DNA of 64,000 nt from contig CM024188.1 of assembly GCA_013433145.1 (NCBI GenBank), forward strand, positions 10,406,345 to 10,470,344. Reading direction: 5' to 3'. The position numbers and the translations under genes were made by a program. Shown here in pieces: positions 24,124-36,900 of this stretch (position 1 is its first letter; every line of letters begins with the position of its first letter). The stretch comes from Ascaris suum. Taxonomy: Eukaryota; Nematoda; Chromadorea; Rhabditida; Ascarididae. The notes below the pieces were generated by a model. That model searched no databases and was not told the origin of the DNA. It saw only the letters and a list, made by a program, of their open reading frames with translations.

Positions 24124-27100
24124 TCCGTCCTCCCCCGCTCTCTTTCCCTCTCTGACTGCAATAAACCTCCCCCCCCCCCTTTCCCCCTCTAAAATGCTGC
24201 CTTATAAGCCTCGTTACTCTCAAACATGTGCATCAACGAAAACGAAATCGCAATGGAATTTTTCTACATTCTAAGTGGTTGAGCGTTGCTTTGACTATCC
24301 TCCTACTTGTGCTGTGGCATTGAAGCATACACCCACACATACAATCGGACGTCATTTCTTCAGCAACCGTAACGTTCAATAAAACTGCTTGTGAGCCGTG
24401 AGTCCTCGTCACTGCTGCGCCACTTCCTGGTTCAATGCGATTTCACTTCAAATCCCTCTCTCCCAACAACGAAACGTTTCTGATGCGAACAAAACCACTG
24501 GGGACAAGCAGTATCATTAAGACGAAATCAACCAGCAATGACTAACAAGTTATGCTACGAAAACTGTAGTAGCGTTATCGTCTCTGCTAGTGATTTGTTG
24601 TGAAGATTCGGCCGAGTGCGAAATGCAACGGACAAGCGTGGAAAATAGAGGTATCCAGGAGGAAGGACGGAGGAGTGGAGGTGGGGAGAAACTTTCAGAT
24701 CTTTGATGTGACGATGTTGCAGAGAGCGGACAAGAAAAGCACAGGATGCATAACTCCAAAATAAAAGAAATATTCCAGTTGCGGACCACACTCCCTGATA
24801 AACATCCTCCCCGCTGGCGACCATCTGGTACTGCGTATTTGCTAAAGGTCTCTGCTGTCTACGTAGACAATTCATTCGCCTCAATAAGATATTTCAATAG
24901 TTCGCATGTGCACCTACAGTGTGAAAAGAGATAAGAGGATTCAAGCGAAAGATGGAAATACTGCACATGCAAAATAAATTTATTGAGAGCCTAATAAGTG
25001 AGGAAATGAGCTGTGGAAAAATAACGAAAACCAGGTGTCGTCTAATTTTTCAGCGGTCGCCTTAATGAGCAAGTTGTGCGGAAAATGTCGCCTTCAACAA
25101 ATATCCACAGAAAATCCTGTTTCCCCTGTAATTATTTGAAACATTTCTTTCGAACATCACCAATTAACTTCGTAAAGAACCAGCAAACTATGACCGACGT
25201 AACAACACAAGTGTGCAGAGTTCCGTGCAACACTCGTCACAGCAATACGGCACGATGGGAGTGCTAATGCAAACAAATAACTCAGCCTTTTATGAGGTTT
25301 GCAAAAATGTGGACTATTACTTACTAGTAACAAGTTTATAGTATCCTCGTCCACTCAACTTGGCCTTACTTCAACGCAATACGATCCGTTTGGTGAATTT
25401 CTAATCACAAAATATTATGTTTAAAACGACACCTTAACTCACCTTGCGTAGATCTCGCTGCAAGAAAACATGTGCACCGCTTTGCTAGCATTACTTTGGC
25501 AGCTCTCTGCAGTGCACAATAAAAAACCCTAGAAAAACGCGGCTGATCATGCCCTCATTGGCTCCTATATGTACACGCAAAAAAACGCAAGACAACAAAC
25601 TTGTTTGAAGCATATTGCAGAAAGCATACCAATTTGCACGACGTATAACAATTTCTGCAGAGATCTATATTCCCACCAATCCCGTCGAGATTGACACAAG
25701 ACAATATAAAAGAAAGTCGTGGATCAATGGCTTATAAATCCGTACGCACAATCCGATCGAACAATCGGCTATCGTTGAGCGAATATGAAAATAGAGTTGT
25801 CTATGCCGATTAAAGGCTTATTTAGCGTAAAAGAGTTGACGAAGAATGTTGAAAATGTTTATCACAGTAAGAGACGCACAACAATAAATAGCGATTGTCT
25901 ATCAGAGACAATAAAACACCTCAATAATCACTCTACTCGTTCTTCAAGTAAATCATATTTTCCGACCAATGCAAATATTCTTCCAAAAAGCATCGATTAT
26001 TCAAAATTCCCTTCACTAGTGAATAGAGTATTCGATGAAGCGCACATCGATCAACGAAATAAATACAATTCAATTAACAGAACAGCAAATATGCTCAAAA
26101 TAAAACAATTCGAATGTGTGCAAAGTTGAAGGAAATAACGCCGAATGCCATAAGCACGATGAGATTTATCCCCCTCAGAACAACTATTCGGACAATAAAG
26201 ACATAGTACACTGAGCTTTTTTGGCTTCCGTGTGAAATACAACAACGGTGGATAAGAGGTTCTCCTTAGGGAGGGAAAAATTCGTGAAATAACTTCCGCA
26301 ATAGTAGCGTATGCGCACTAAACAAGGAGATCGGCCATCATATTATATAAGCATTAACGTTTCGAGAGGAACATTCACGCGGTATGGCCGCATTCCTCTT
26401 AAAAATTACCTTTCATCCGGTTGTTACCTGTCTTCCCTCTTGCGTTCAGCGTCCGTACAGATGCTTAAAATTACATGTTCTCGCCTAAGAAATCTCCCTG
26501 GAAACGCGAAGCAAATACAATCCTCAGTTGTAAAACGCAACATAACGACACAATGAGCAACAAGCATGACGATCCCCGTTGCTGGTAAGCAGTAATCACA
26601 TATTCACTCGAACGGACAGCAGAACGAAGTTGAATAGCGAACAAAACTGACACAGATAGACGCATCAATGAATCCTATTTATATAAGGCTACAGCCTCAT
26701 CCACTCAACCACAGTATACAACCACAACCTTCTTCCTCCTTGTCTAATACCGCGAACACCTCTATGCAGTTTCAGGATCAAATGTACAGATAAACAATGA
26801 CCTCTTCCCTAATCAAATAACAGCCTTTGCACCATAACGTTAATTGTGTATGCACAAGCACTCTGAACCGTTGGTTGCAATTGCAGAAAGAATGGATGGC
26901 ACGCGACTGCAGCCATGGCCTCATTGTTATCAAAAAAATCTGCCGCAGCCCGAAAAAAAAGAAGAGTAAAACGCGCCTCTGCCTTGAATTTTGTCGGAAG
27001 AGCGGGGAATCGGTGTGATACTCTACTCGCTTCTCAGTTCGCGGCTGTAATTTACTACTAAATTTGGGGCCTGACCGATTTATCCACTTCTCTCCTCGCA

Positions 27101-27748
27101 TGCTCCCTCCCCCTTCGGTTCACTGCAAAATATAATTCAGCCTATAAAAAAAGAGATAAAAGAACATTTCAAATTGAACTCTCTACTCAGCACAATAGCC
27201 GTTACCATTTTTTTAACACGAAATAACCGAAATTCGATAAATTCAACAAACGAATAACAAATACGAAATTCAGAAAAGTTTATCAAAGACAAATGTGATT
27301 TAAAAAAAAAACAACGAATCATTGTTTTCTTTTCGGAAATCCAAAACAACCGGTCAAGCGGCATGTGATTATAACACAAAGACGGTCCTTCGATAGTGAT
27401 TGGAAAATGTTGCTTCTCAGACATGTCGATACCGACATGGTCAGACAACTTAATGAAACGCCGCTATCCTTACCATTCAGAAGACAGTTCCTGAATTTCC
27501 TATCCAATTAAACACCCTTATCGCCATACTACCACCACCACCTGTATGACGAGACCTGAAAGAAGCCGTGGCCTCGTCGACAAGAAGTTTAGAAAGACAT
27601 AAAATGCAGGGTGAAGTCCATTATGAGCAGTAAATGTGGACCTGTCGCTGCTTGAGCCTCGGAATTTATCGCAATATGAAAATGCACACATCGTCAACCC
27701 ACTCGTAAGAAGACTCCCAACGTTGCACTCCTCCTATAGCCTATCTAT
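24124..27748. other. Sparse region upstream of PSMG4
   Basis: No firm gene. Candidate 5' exon at 25443-25490 (minus). The 114-codon plus-strand frame at 25785-26129 is Asn/Ser/Lys-rich with no recognised domain and is probably chance in AT-rich DNA. An 11-C tract lies at 24169-24179. A short palindrome CATGTCG-ATAC-CGACATG lies near 27421-27438. Confidence 0.4.
25443..25490 (-). other. Candidate first exon with strong donor
   Basis: On the minus strand an ATG opens MLAKRCTCFLAARSTQ and ends in a consensus donor AAG|GTGAGT in phase 1. It could join the PSMG4 exon through the phase-1 acceptor at 24039. Alternatively the segment after TTTTCTTGCAG would be a 15-nt microexon. Neither use is supported by homology. 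Confidence 0.2.
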
Positions 27749-27973
27749 CTAATATCTTCGAAAAGGGAACCGCACGAATCGAGACGGAATAGCGAACCTG
27801 GCTGTAGTGGCACCGGAAGAAGGTCGTTCGGGAATGTTTTTGGAGCGTGCTTGTGCGTAATGCACGATTGGCTTACTCGAAGGTTTCTGGAATAGTCGTG
27901 GCACACCTTCATTGTCCAGTAAATTCAGATCAACAATTCGCAAAGTTTTGCAAAACGCAAAAAATGACTCGTC
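27749..27973 (-). CDS. Exon of unknown gene, possibly last exon of the ORP9-like gene
   Basis: A textbook acceptor (GAATTTTCAG) is followed by 74 open codons and a TAG. It reads DESFFAFCKTLRIVDLNL, then NEGVPRLFQKPSSK. The other two frames are closed, so phase 0 is fixed, and this fits the phase-0 donor at 30906 of the ORP9 gene. However, the expected ORP9 tail (W...F...G..W.y..PL) is not visible here, so it may belong to another transcript, or the true tail exon may be missed. A weak donor (GCCAG|GTTCGC) inside the frame would let it continue. Confidence 0.35.
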   Translation of the reverse strand, partial: DESFFAFCKTLRIVDLNLLDNEGVPRLFQKPSSKPIVHYAQARSKNIPERPSSGATTARFAIPSRFVRFPFRRY

Positions 27974-30410
27974 CTGAAAATTCGCTTGCAACCAAAATGA
28001 GCGCTGTTTGCAATAATTTCTTGTTAAGATCCCATTAGTTTTCGGTAGTGAAACACATTATTATTATTATGCGCTCTCCCTTTCCTTCAAAGCACAATTC
28101 AAATAAAATCAAAGGATTAGCGCTCATTCGGCGAACGCTCTTCAATACAAATATTGAGAGGTAACACTGTTATGATATAAATTTTCGAAAAAGATATCGT
28201 TAATAAAAACAAACATAAGAGAGTCATTCATTTACGCTGTAAATTAATAGAAAAAGAAGAAAGATGAAGAAATGAAAGTTTTGAAATGCCGGCAAAATGG
28301 GAAAGAAAACAGAACCAAAATAAGAAAAAGATAGATTATGTTTATTATGTTTATCTCTCATTACCTATTCATAAAAAACCAACGGTCGAGATGATAATTT
28401 GGAAGGAACAGAGCACTTTAGAACGATAAAAATTGCCAATATACCCTCCCCCACTCCCTCCTGTTGGTGGTAAAAAATGCCCCAGCGACAAGAAAAAAAT
28501 ATCAAAAAAAAAAACTAATAAATGGAACATTTTCGTTACGTTTAAATGGCACATAGATAGTTTCAAAAAGTCATTATCAGATTCTGCACAAAACTTTTGA
28601 TGCCTATTCTCTCACAGCTGTTCTCTACGTGCCTCTCTTCAACTACTCGCAAAATAACCTCAAAACTTTCTTCTATTTATAACCACGTTCAAAAATTGTA
28701 TCCGATGTTATTTCATCAGAAATCATTTGAGTGTCTACTCTTGAAAACCACATCGGTTAATAAAAATGCGCTCAATAAACTCTCTTCTCTCACTAGCACC
28801 CTCTTAAACAACAGATTATAGTTCAGAAGACCCGAAGAATGTAATGAAAAAATAAATAAACGTATAATCATCGGAATCACTTTATCCACAGTCAGTTTCG
28901 GGATGAGCACACAAGAAGAACGATGCAGACAACTGAAGGTGCAACGCTTAACCTTATTAATTTATTTACAAACAAGCATTATGTAATTAACGGGTCCTTG
29001 TATAGCCAATCATCGCCTTTAGCAACGAATAGTATCGGCTGATAGACGATTCCTTGCTCCTGCAAGATTCCACTTCATCGAATGGCCAACTCTTCCTCGC
29101 CAAGCCCTCCCACTTCTTCTCGCAATTAAATTATGGCATCGCAACGTGAAAAAATTTCCTCTAGAAGATCTCTGCGCGGTCTTAAAGCCGATTATGTTAC
29201 ATATGAACACCCAAAAGCGAATTGCATAGCCGTTAGCACCTATGGCGAATTACATTAAACAACATCGTTTTCACATATATCGGCACGCTTCAGAGCAAAA
29301 TGCCCGCAAAGGCGCATTAAATAGCATTTTTTGAGTACAATCAACAACTCGTTGAAGTGCCTCACTTGCAAATCAATTATATACGGCCATTCGTAGCAAC
29401 CTTATCAAACAAACTTCATTTTTATTAAACAAAAGTTTAGCTTATCAATTAGTAAGCCGTGAATCTCTCTGAAAAATAATGAGTTCTAAATTGTGGCAAA
29501 ATTTGCGAGGAACAAAAACTTTTAGAGACAAAGAATGAAACACGGATCAAAAAGCACAACAGCCAGCTTAACTACGCTCTCCACTTTCTCCAAACTTCTT
29601 CTATTACACGTAATGTCCTTTTTATGCACACAGATCAAACACATCGTTCCAAATATTTCACTCGCATTTCCCGCATAAAAATAATATGCAAATGCGCAGA
29701 CCAGCACTAAAAATACTATAGAAACCAGGAAAACCAGGAATCGGATTTATTCTTGTATCTTTCTTTTGTAAAGAGCGGGCTTTCTGTGATGATGCTATCG
29801 AATTCGCTGGTACTTTAGTGAGTGAAACTTCAGTAAACGATGAAATCGCTTAGTTGAATGCCTTTTCAATAATTTTCTTTCGAGCTCACAACGCAATGTG
29901 CTCGACTTGTGCAAATATTTCCAGTTGAGACCTCTCGTCGTCGATATTCTTCTCTAATAAAAGATTTTTGCAAATAATCAAAACTATACATAAATAAAAC
30001 AGAATGCATATATGATAAAACGAAGTGAAATAACGAAAAACCATTAACGACATAAACAAGCCATACCCTACTAAACGACATTCACATTCAAACGAAAGAA
30101 CATCATTTACACACAGCGCCCTTTTCTTAACAACAGACCTTTCCCCATCCTAACCCCTACTTAAACGTACATGAAACCGTTTGTCGATGCAAGAAGGACG
30201 GTGGTCTTCACAAATGATGACCTTGGGCGAGGGCACACAAAAAACTTTTCATTGAAAACACTTGAGATTCTCAAGAGAAACTCAACCTTTAGACCGCATT
30301 CCCTTAACGATTTCTCTACTGCTCACCACCAAACAAAACGTATCCACCACAATCGACCTTTTTTTTGCACAATTTAGCAGGCTATGCCACTCTTGCACAC
30401 AATGATGGCA
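27974..30410. other. Non-coding stretch
   Basis: I see no convincing exon. A Trp-containing minus-strand stretch near 29050-29150 (KKWEGLARKSWPFDE) was considered as an ORP9 tail but lacks a usable acceptor. Confidence 0.4.
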
Positions 30411-30813
30411 CCCCGGTTGCGAACCCCGAACAAGGCTGAGCTCGTGCACAATAATGCGTACGCACTACTACCGTACCCTACACTGCAGGCAAATACAACT
30501 CCCATCACAGGAATTCGAAAACCTGTAACAGAATGTCAAATAATATCCCCATGCAAATTCTCAGCTCAATTGAGGTGGGGGAAGTGCACTTGCTGGATGC
30601 CGATCATTGCAGAGAGAGCGACGGGTCATCCAGCAGGTGCACTTCCCATATCTCAACTGAGCTGAAATTTTGCACGGAGACATTATTAGATTCTGGTTAC
30701 AGGTTTTCGAATTCCTATGATGGGAGTTGTATTTGCCTGCTGTGTAGGGTACGATAGTAGTGCGTACGCAGTATTGTGCACGAGCTCAGCCGTGTTCGGG
30801 GTTCGCAACCGGG
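30411..30813. repeat. Foldback (long terminal inverted repeat) element
   Basis: Left arm 30411-30599 and right arm 30627-30813 are reverse complements over about 188 bp with roughly 90% identity by eye. Ends are CCCCGGTTGCGAACCCCGAA and its complement; the spacer is 27 bp. Inner parts of the arms are more diverged than the outer 110 bp. There is no coding capacity, which fits a foldback or MITE-type DNA element. I could not define a target-site duplication. Its right end lies 92 bp beyond the exon at 31058-30906 of the ORP9 gene, inside the next intron. Confidence 0.93.
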
Positions 30814-30905
30814 CTGCAGCCACCTCCCAAATTCAACTGCCCAAAAGCCATAATGACTTTAGAACTAAAAAAAAGAGAGAGTAAAGCAAAAGTCTGCCAA
30901 CAAAC

Positions 30906-33900
30906 CTGGCGCTGTCTGGCTTCCTCCCTCTGCCGTTGCTCAATCCACCGTTTTGCAGTTGTTGCTGCAGATATACGATTCCTTTTCAGACCTACTGTCA
31001 CATGTCTCCACAACCGCCTCGATTCACGTTGACCTTGTTCCATGACAGCAACGCATTCCTAAAAATTTTCCAACCCAAATAAGTTCGACCTGGTGAGATC
31101 GCCGTCTGTCATTTGAACTTTCGCTAGTCAATACAATTACAGTTCGCAGCCCAATTATAAGTGAGACGTATCATAAGAGACCGTTCTTCCTCGTGCCCTC
31201 TCCTTTCCCTCCCACTGGAACCAAATTCACTCAAAATTCATGGTGAAAAATGCAGCTCTCTTTCTACACGTCAGTTCCATTCAATATTAAGAACTGTCAC
31301 TTGAGCAGATTCCGTTCAACGAAAGTTGCTGTGATAATTTGCACGCAACTATTATGGCAACGAAGTTTCAACGATAATTGCACGATCAGCAAACGGCAAG
31401 ACGCGCAGCGTTATCATGGCAACGAAAGACAAATTTCCGGAAGAAAACCATTGAATTTCCTGTCGTTCATGGTCAAAAACAAATGCATGAAACCCATTAA
31501 CACCGAAATTATGCAAATTTCCGAGTCAATTTCATTCGGTTAGCTAAGTAATCCTAGCTTCAAAAAAATAAAGATAAAAATTAAAAAATTCCTACGAAAT
31601 ATGTCACTATAGGCGCAGGTCTCACCTACTTCCCATGCTTTCTGACATAAGCCAGCCGGCATATTTCTCACAAATCTATAAGCTCGATAGACCGTTATTT
31701 CAAGTAAAACAATACGGGGAGGCTTGACTCTAGAAATGACAGAGACACAACCTTTTTGCTTTCGGTTTTCTGTTTGACATCAACGAAGACGAATTCGTCG
31801 CCAGTCAACGGTTTTGCAGTCATTACACCATTCCATTCGCCCCTTATGCTTAGAATGGGCTTCTTGAAGCCGACTCGATAAACGTTTGCATTTATCCGAT
31901 GCGGTTTGCCCCCGAAGAACGGTTTCGTTAGAAATTCAATATCCGCGCAATAGCCCGTCTTGAGACAGCTCACTGTCACCTTAACATCAGTGGCAAATCA
32001 TCTGGCTGAATGCACTATGAAAATGAATTGGTCCCACTATAAACCGATGCGAGTGCCTTAAATAATAAGCAATACATTCAGTGCCATTTGCGAAAACCTT
32101 GCTGTTCCCTTGCTCGCTGATTTTTCACTCGACTCAACGTGTCCTCACTTTTTCATATGGAAACCGACAATTTGAAGTATATAGAAAATATACACTTCCA
32201 AAGAAAACGCAAAAATTCTATGCATTTTGTAGCTGTTGTCCGTGTCATTAGAGATGCACAACGCTAAATCTCCCAAAAGATAGCAGCACCTGCAGCTCCG
32301 TAAAGGTCCAACCCACTTCCTGCTTAGAACATTAAAGAACCATCAGTAAACCTTGCCGCCGAGCTCCACCCACGGAGTGCTCATTATCGATCTGCCGTAA
32401 CCACTCGGAAATGTAACAGTATACTCCTCATCGAATTCATGCAACTTCACAGTAGCCCAGCCAATATTTGCCACACCTGGAAAACAATGGACTCTACGCA
32501 AGAAGTAACGAGCGAAGTGCCTAAACACTGCAAGCCCTTCCCCGCGCTACTCCCTCAAAGTTTCAATGATCATAAGAAAACTGTAACATGAGCCTTTAGG
32601 ATCGGAAAAGTGGCCACATTCATTCTGTAACAAGCTGAATAAACGCAAGTACAAGTATTTTTTACGAATCTGATTAATACAGGCGGATGCACCTTTAAAA
32701 GCCTTCGCAACAATTAGCGCATATGCAAATGCACCGCTATGTCACAACAATCCATAAGGCACTCTTCCTGGTGCAGCAAACTCTACTTGCCTTTTCGCCA
32801 CCTCTGCAACCAACCCACCGTTCTGATGAAGAAAGACCATGGAAAGGGACTATTGTATACGTACCGCCACAAAAACAGTACAGCACATGATGTAGGCGCT
32901 GCCGCCAGCTTGTTTCTTTTCTTCACATTTTCCACCTCTCTGTAGCACTCGAGTCAAATCAGTTGAACACCATCCGATCCAACTTCAGACGACAATCTGA
33001 TGAGAATCCTATCTTCGACGGCAGAAACCGCATAACAGGAAACAATCAGTTATGAGCACACCTGGTCGGAAGGTGCTTATTGGCACACGATGCCAACTTT
33101 CATGTAAAAAATGGCAAAGAAAAAAACGGCCAAAAGGAAGCCATAATATATCGACGGCGCTCAAAAAAAAAACGCCAATTTAATGAAGTTCAGGAAAGAA
33201 CGCAATTCCCCATTAACAAAAGTGATGAAACTGTCGAACACAATATGAATCATACCAATAGAAAGTCCAAGAAATGATGATTTGGTCCAGATATGCGCGT
33301 TGAGCGAGATCTTCTTTGAAGGCAGCTCGGCATAGAAGGCTGAGATCGGTGGGTGATGGCTGACCTGCTCTGCGATAAACGTTAACTGATTCACGTCCGA
33401 GCCCGGAAATGGACCACGAACAGTCTTCTCCCCGCTATGCGGCAATCCTGGTACGTCCCATCGACCTGTATCTTATGTACACCTCCTCACATACACAAAC
33501 ATATATGCTCACTCTGGCAGAAAACAGCACCACTATGTTGACTCTCCTCCAACAATAACGCTTTTCTCCCGTCAATAACAATAATAAGTGTGGATATGAA
33601 ACGAGCAAAACTAGCACTGAGAGTAATTTAATTTCTCCTCACCGACGAAGTGAAAATTTGGCATAAGTGGAAAAATCTCTCTCAAGAAAAGTGCCTTTTC
33701 GGTGGCTGCTCTTATGTGAAACAGCGAACTCGTCCATAACGCAGCATCCAGTACGCTGGTGGCAAACACTTTAAGGAACACTCACATGGCCGAAATATTT
33801 TGAAAAAAAAAAACTTTCGGGTCGTTTTGCTTGCTTTCGCTTAGCATGCGAGAACGTTGATGAAGTCATCGTAATTAAAAACACAGAGCGACAGAAATGC

Positions 33901-36900
33901 TCCATGAAATCGTCGGATCATCTCATTCTCCTCATAAACGGCTAAATCGTCGCAAATGAAAGCTTCGAGTACATGATGAATCCTGCTAACTCAACCACTT
34001 ATGCGTTTATTCATTATTGTATACGGCAGTAACTAATTTCCACGTAATCTCGGTGATGCAGTATTAATAAACGTTTTGATGAATTAGCGTTTCTGCATCA
34101 GAAATTGTTCGTAAAATGCAAGACAACTTGATAAGTGGATTGTCGATGGCAAGCAATAAAACAGTCCCCGCCAATGAAACGTTGTCGTTTCCGGCATGCT
34201 TCCCTCATAAATGCAAAATCAAGTGAAGGTTGTTGAGGAGATCGATCTGTTCAAATATAAACTGCAGCTTGTGTCTCATAGTCTACACAGAGACTTCAAA
34301 AACTAGCATCAACAATCAAACCCTACAATCTGGCAATAGGGGATACCTTCCTACGTAAGCAGTAAAGTGCGATAAAATTTTCGCATGTGAGAAAATTTTA
34401 ACTTTTTTCTTCAGCACCAACTTTCTTACGCAATCTTTCCCCCTCTCCCCTGCCAAAAAACCGCAGCTCCCTTCCTCTCCCCCCCCCCCTCCCCCGAAAA
34501 AGGGAATATACCTTTTGCAACGGCTTGAGTATTCGATATTTTGCGACACCATATGAACAGCAGAAACAACAGAAGTGCAATATTAACTCGCCGAATAAAT
34601 CCAAGTTACCTAGAAGCAAAGTAGATAGACGAGGCAATCAATAGCAGCGGCACCACTTCTACGTTACGGTTGGACGGAAAAGAGATGAGAAGAAAACGAA
34701 GGATAAATAGAAGACGAACATCTGAATGTTTCTCCGAGAATCGGGTTGTACGGTTTCTTGGCCACTCCACTCTTGCGCGCTGCATAGAATGCACCGAGGT
34801 AATATCTGACCACCGAGATGAAGCGCTCTTCTGGCGATGTCATATCCGTCGCAACGATGAAACTATCCGGATGGGCGAAGAAGTCGGCATACATTTCCAG
34901 TAATGAGCGACGCTCCAGAATGAAAGTCGGCAACGTTACTTTCGTTAAATCCATTCCAACACTCACCTATAGAATTTACCAATAACGCACCACAATGAAC
35001 ATCGGCCATGCCACCCTTCAACTTGGGCGCACATATCCATGACATTAAGCATTTCCCCACTAAACATTCCGAAATAAAGAATACGATATTTAGGAAAATG
35101 TCTCAACATACAAATAAAAGTGTAGTTATATAAATGCAGACTGCCTTACCTTTCCCGACGTCGCCACTCGATTGCGACCTTCGCAGATTCTGCTGGCAAA
35201 GGAAATCATATCGTGAAAAACTTAACGCATCCATAACTCGCGACCCATACATAATGAGAAGAAAAAAGGACGCTGTTTTAAAAAAATTTCAGCTCCAATC
35301 TGGTCGAGTAAAGATTAGATTACGACAGTTTTTATTCCTACCACACTTGAAAAAACCTTTGTGCCACAAAAAGCGTGCAAGCTATATCCAACTGCAGTAT
35401 ACTAGGAAGGGTGCTATAAGGGACAGACATTCCGGTAAGATAAGATGACCGTTAAATCTTCTGATAAGAGCAGAGGCAGCACCACTAAAGAACGAAATAA
35501 GCACTTTTAACAATAAACTGGGCTAAGACCTCAGATTCCAAATATCTTTTCCCGATATTTCGTCGGCTTCTGTTTCCCTTTCCGGGTCTTTTTGCGTATA
35601 ATCTTTTAAGCTTACCTTTCCCGACCTCGGTCCGAAAATGCGAGAAAAAGTAAGTGCCCACTATTTGCTTCAGCCAAAATAACTTGCGGCCACTCCATCA
35701 TACAGTACATATCTAACTCCATTGAAATCGAACGCGTGAATTCCCAACATTCAGTCAACAAAGAGTACCTCTAAATCAAAATTTCACCTGCGTAACGGTA
35801 TAAAACACCTTCCTATAAAACCTGCACATGGGCCTCAGCCACATGAAGAGATGTACCTGCGAAAGAAGATGCATAAGCACAGATCCATGCTGTTGCTGCA
35901 CATTGCCCACATCGCTTTCCTCCGTATCATCGTAGATGGCGTCGAAGTCCTCATCATCGTCACCAAAATCCGCTTCCAATACACCCAATGATACTCTATT
36001 AGCTTTCTCTGCGGATATCGATCTAGCCTTCGGAACTTCGTTGTCCCCAATCACCTCTTTAGCTGCATGCTCCTCTAACGGACTTTCTGCATCGAAGAAC
36101 TCCTCATCACTGCTGGAGTACGACAACGGAGCCAACATTTCCATTACGTCCGTCTAAAATAGTGAAAAACGCTGGTGTTCACACTTCCAGGTTGGCCCTT
36201 TTCAATTTAACTCGGTTTCACAAACGACGACACCTCCACTCAGGAACACCTCGGAAACATGAGTGGCGTTATAAAAATATTTGCTATTATGGGAATAAAC
36301 GGATTCATGACCGCTTATAAGTCATCCACCCTTATAAAAGAATCAATGCCTACTAACAAATTTGATGTTTTGTTTATTCAAAAAAATTATTAAATAAGTC
36401 ACAGATTGGGACAACGAAACAATAGAGGTGTTCACTGAACAGCCTTACAGGAATCCTGAGAAAAAGCCTTTTATGAACTGCCCGATGAGACGAATGACGT
36501 TCATGAGCAGAGCTGTATTCGTTATACAAAAATCCCTATCCACCTATATAACTTTCATGAAATACATTCTCCTACCTACGCCACAGGTACGCTACATGCA
36601 CTCAATTTACATATATTAGTGCTCCATAGCAATAATGTGCAAAAAAAAGAGAATAAAATGAATGCACAACGAAGATAAAAGAATATGAAAAGAAGACGAA
36701 AAAAAAAACCCTCAGTTCTCCCAAAAAAATTTGTGAATGAGATTTCGAAGAGCTTGTGCGTGCAGTAAGTTTTTACAAGTTAATCTCGGAATTTTTTTAA
36801 AGTTCAGCTCCATATCGAACACAAAAAATATCCCCACTGGCACCCCTAAGATTCTAACGCAAAAATCAATGCTGCCAACCAAATAGCATACATATTATTA

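Noticed and set aside
24780..24840. MVASGEDVYQG reading as PSMG4 N-terminus (human has VAAGGDV)
   Set aside because: No GT donor in a phase that joins the next exon; the similarity is too short.
25785..26129. 114-codon Asn/Ser/Lys-rich frame as a small secreted or effector gene
   Set aside because: No signal peptide, composition as expected from AT-rich DNA, no splice context.
29020..29160. ORP9 tail exon reading KKWEGLARKSWPFDE
   Set aside because: No usable acceptor in frame, and the match to the ORP C-terminus is too loose.
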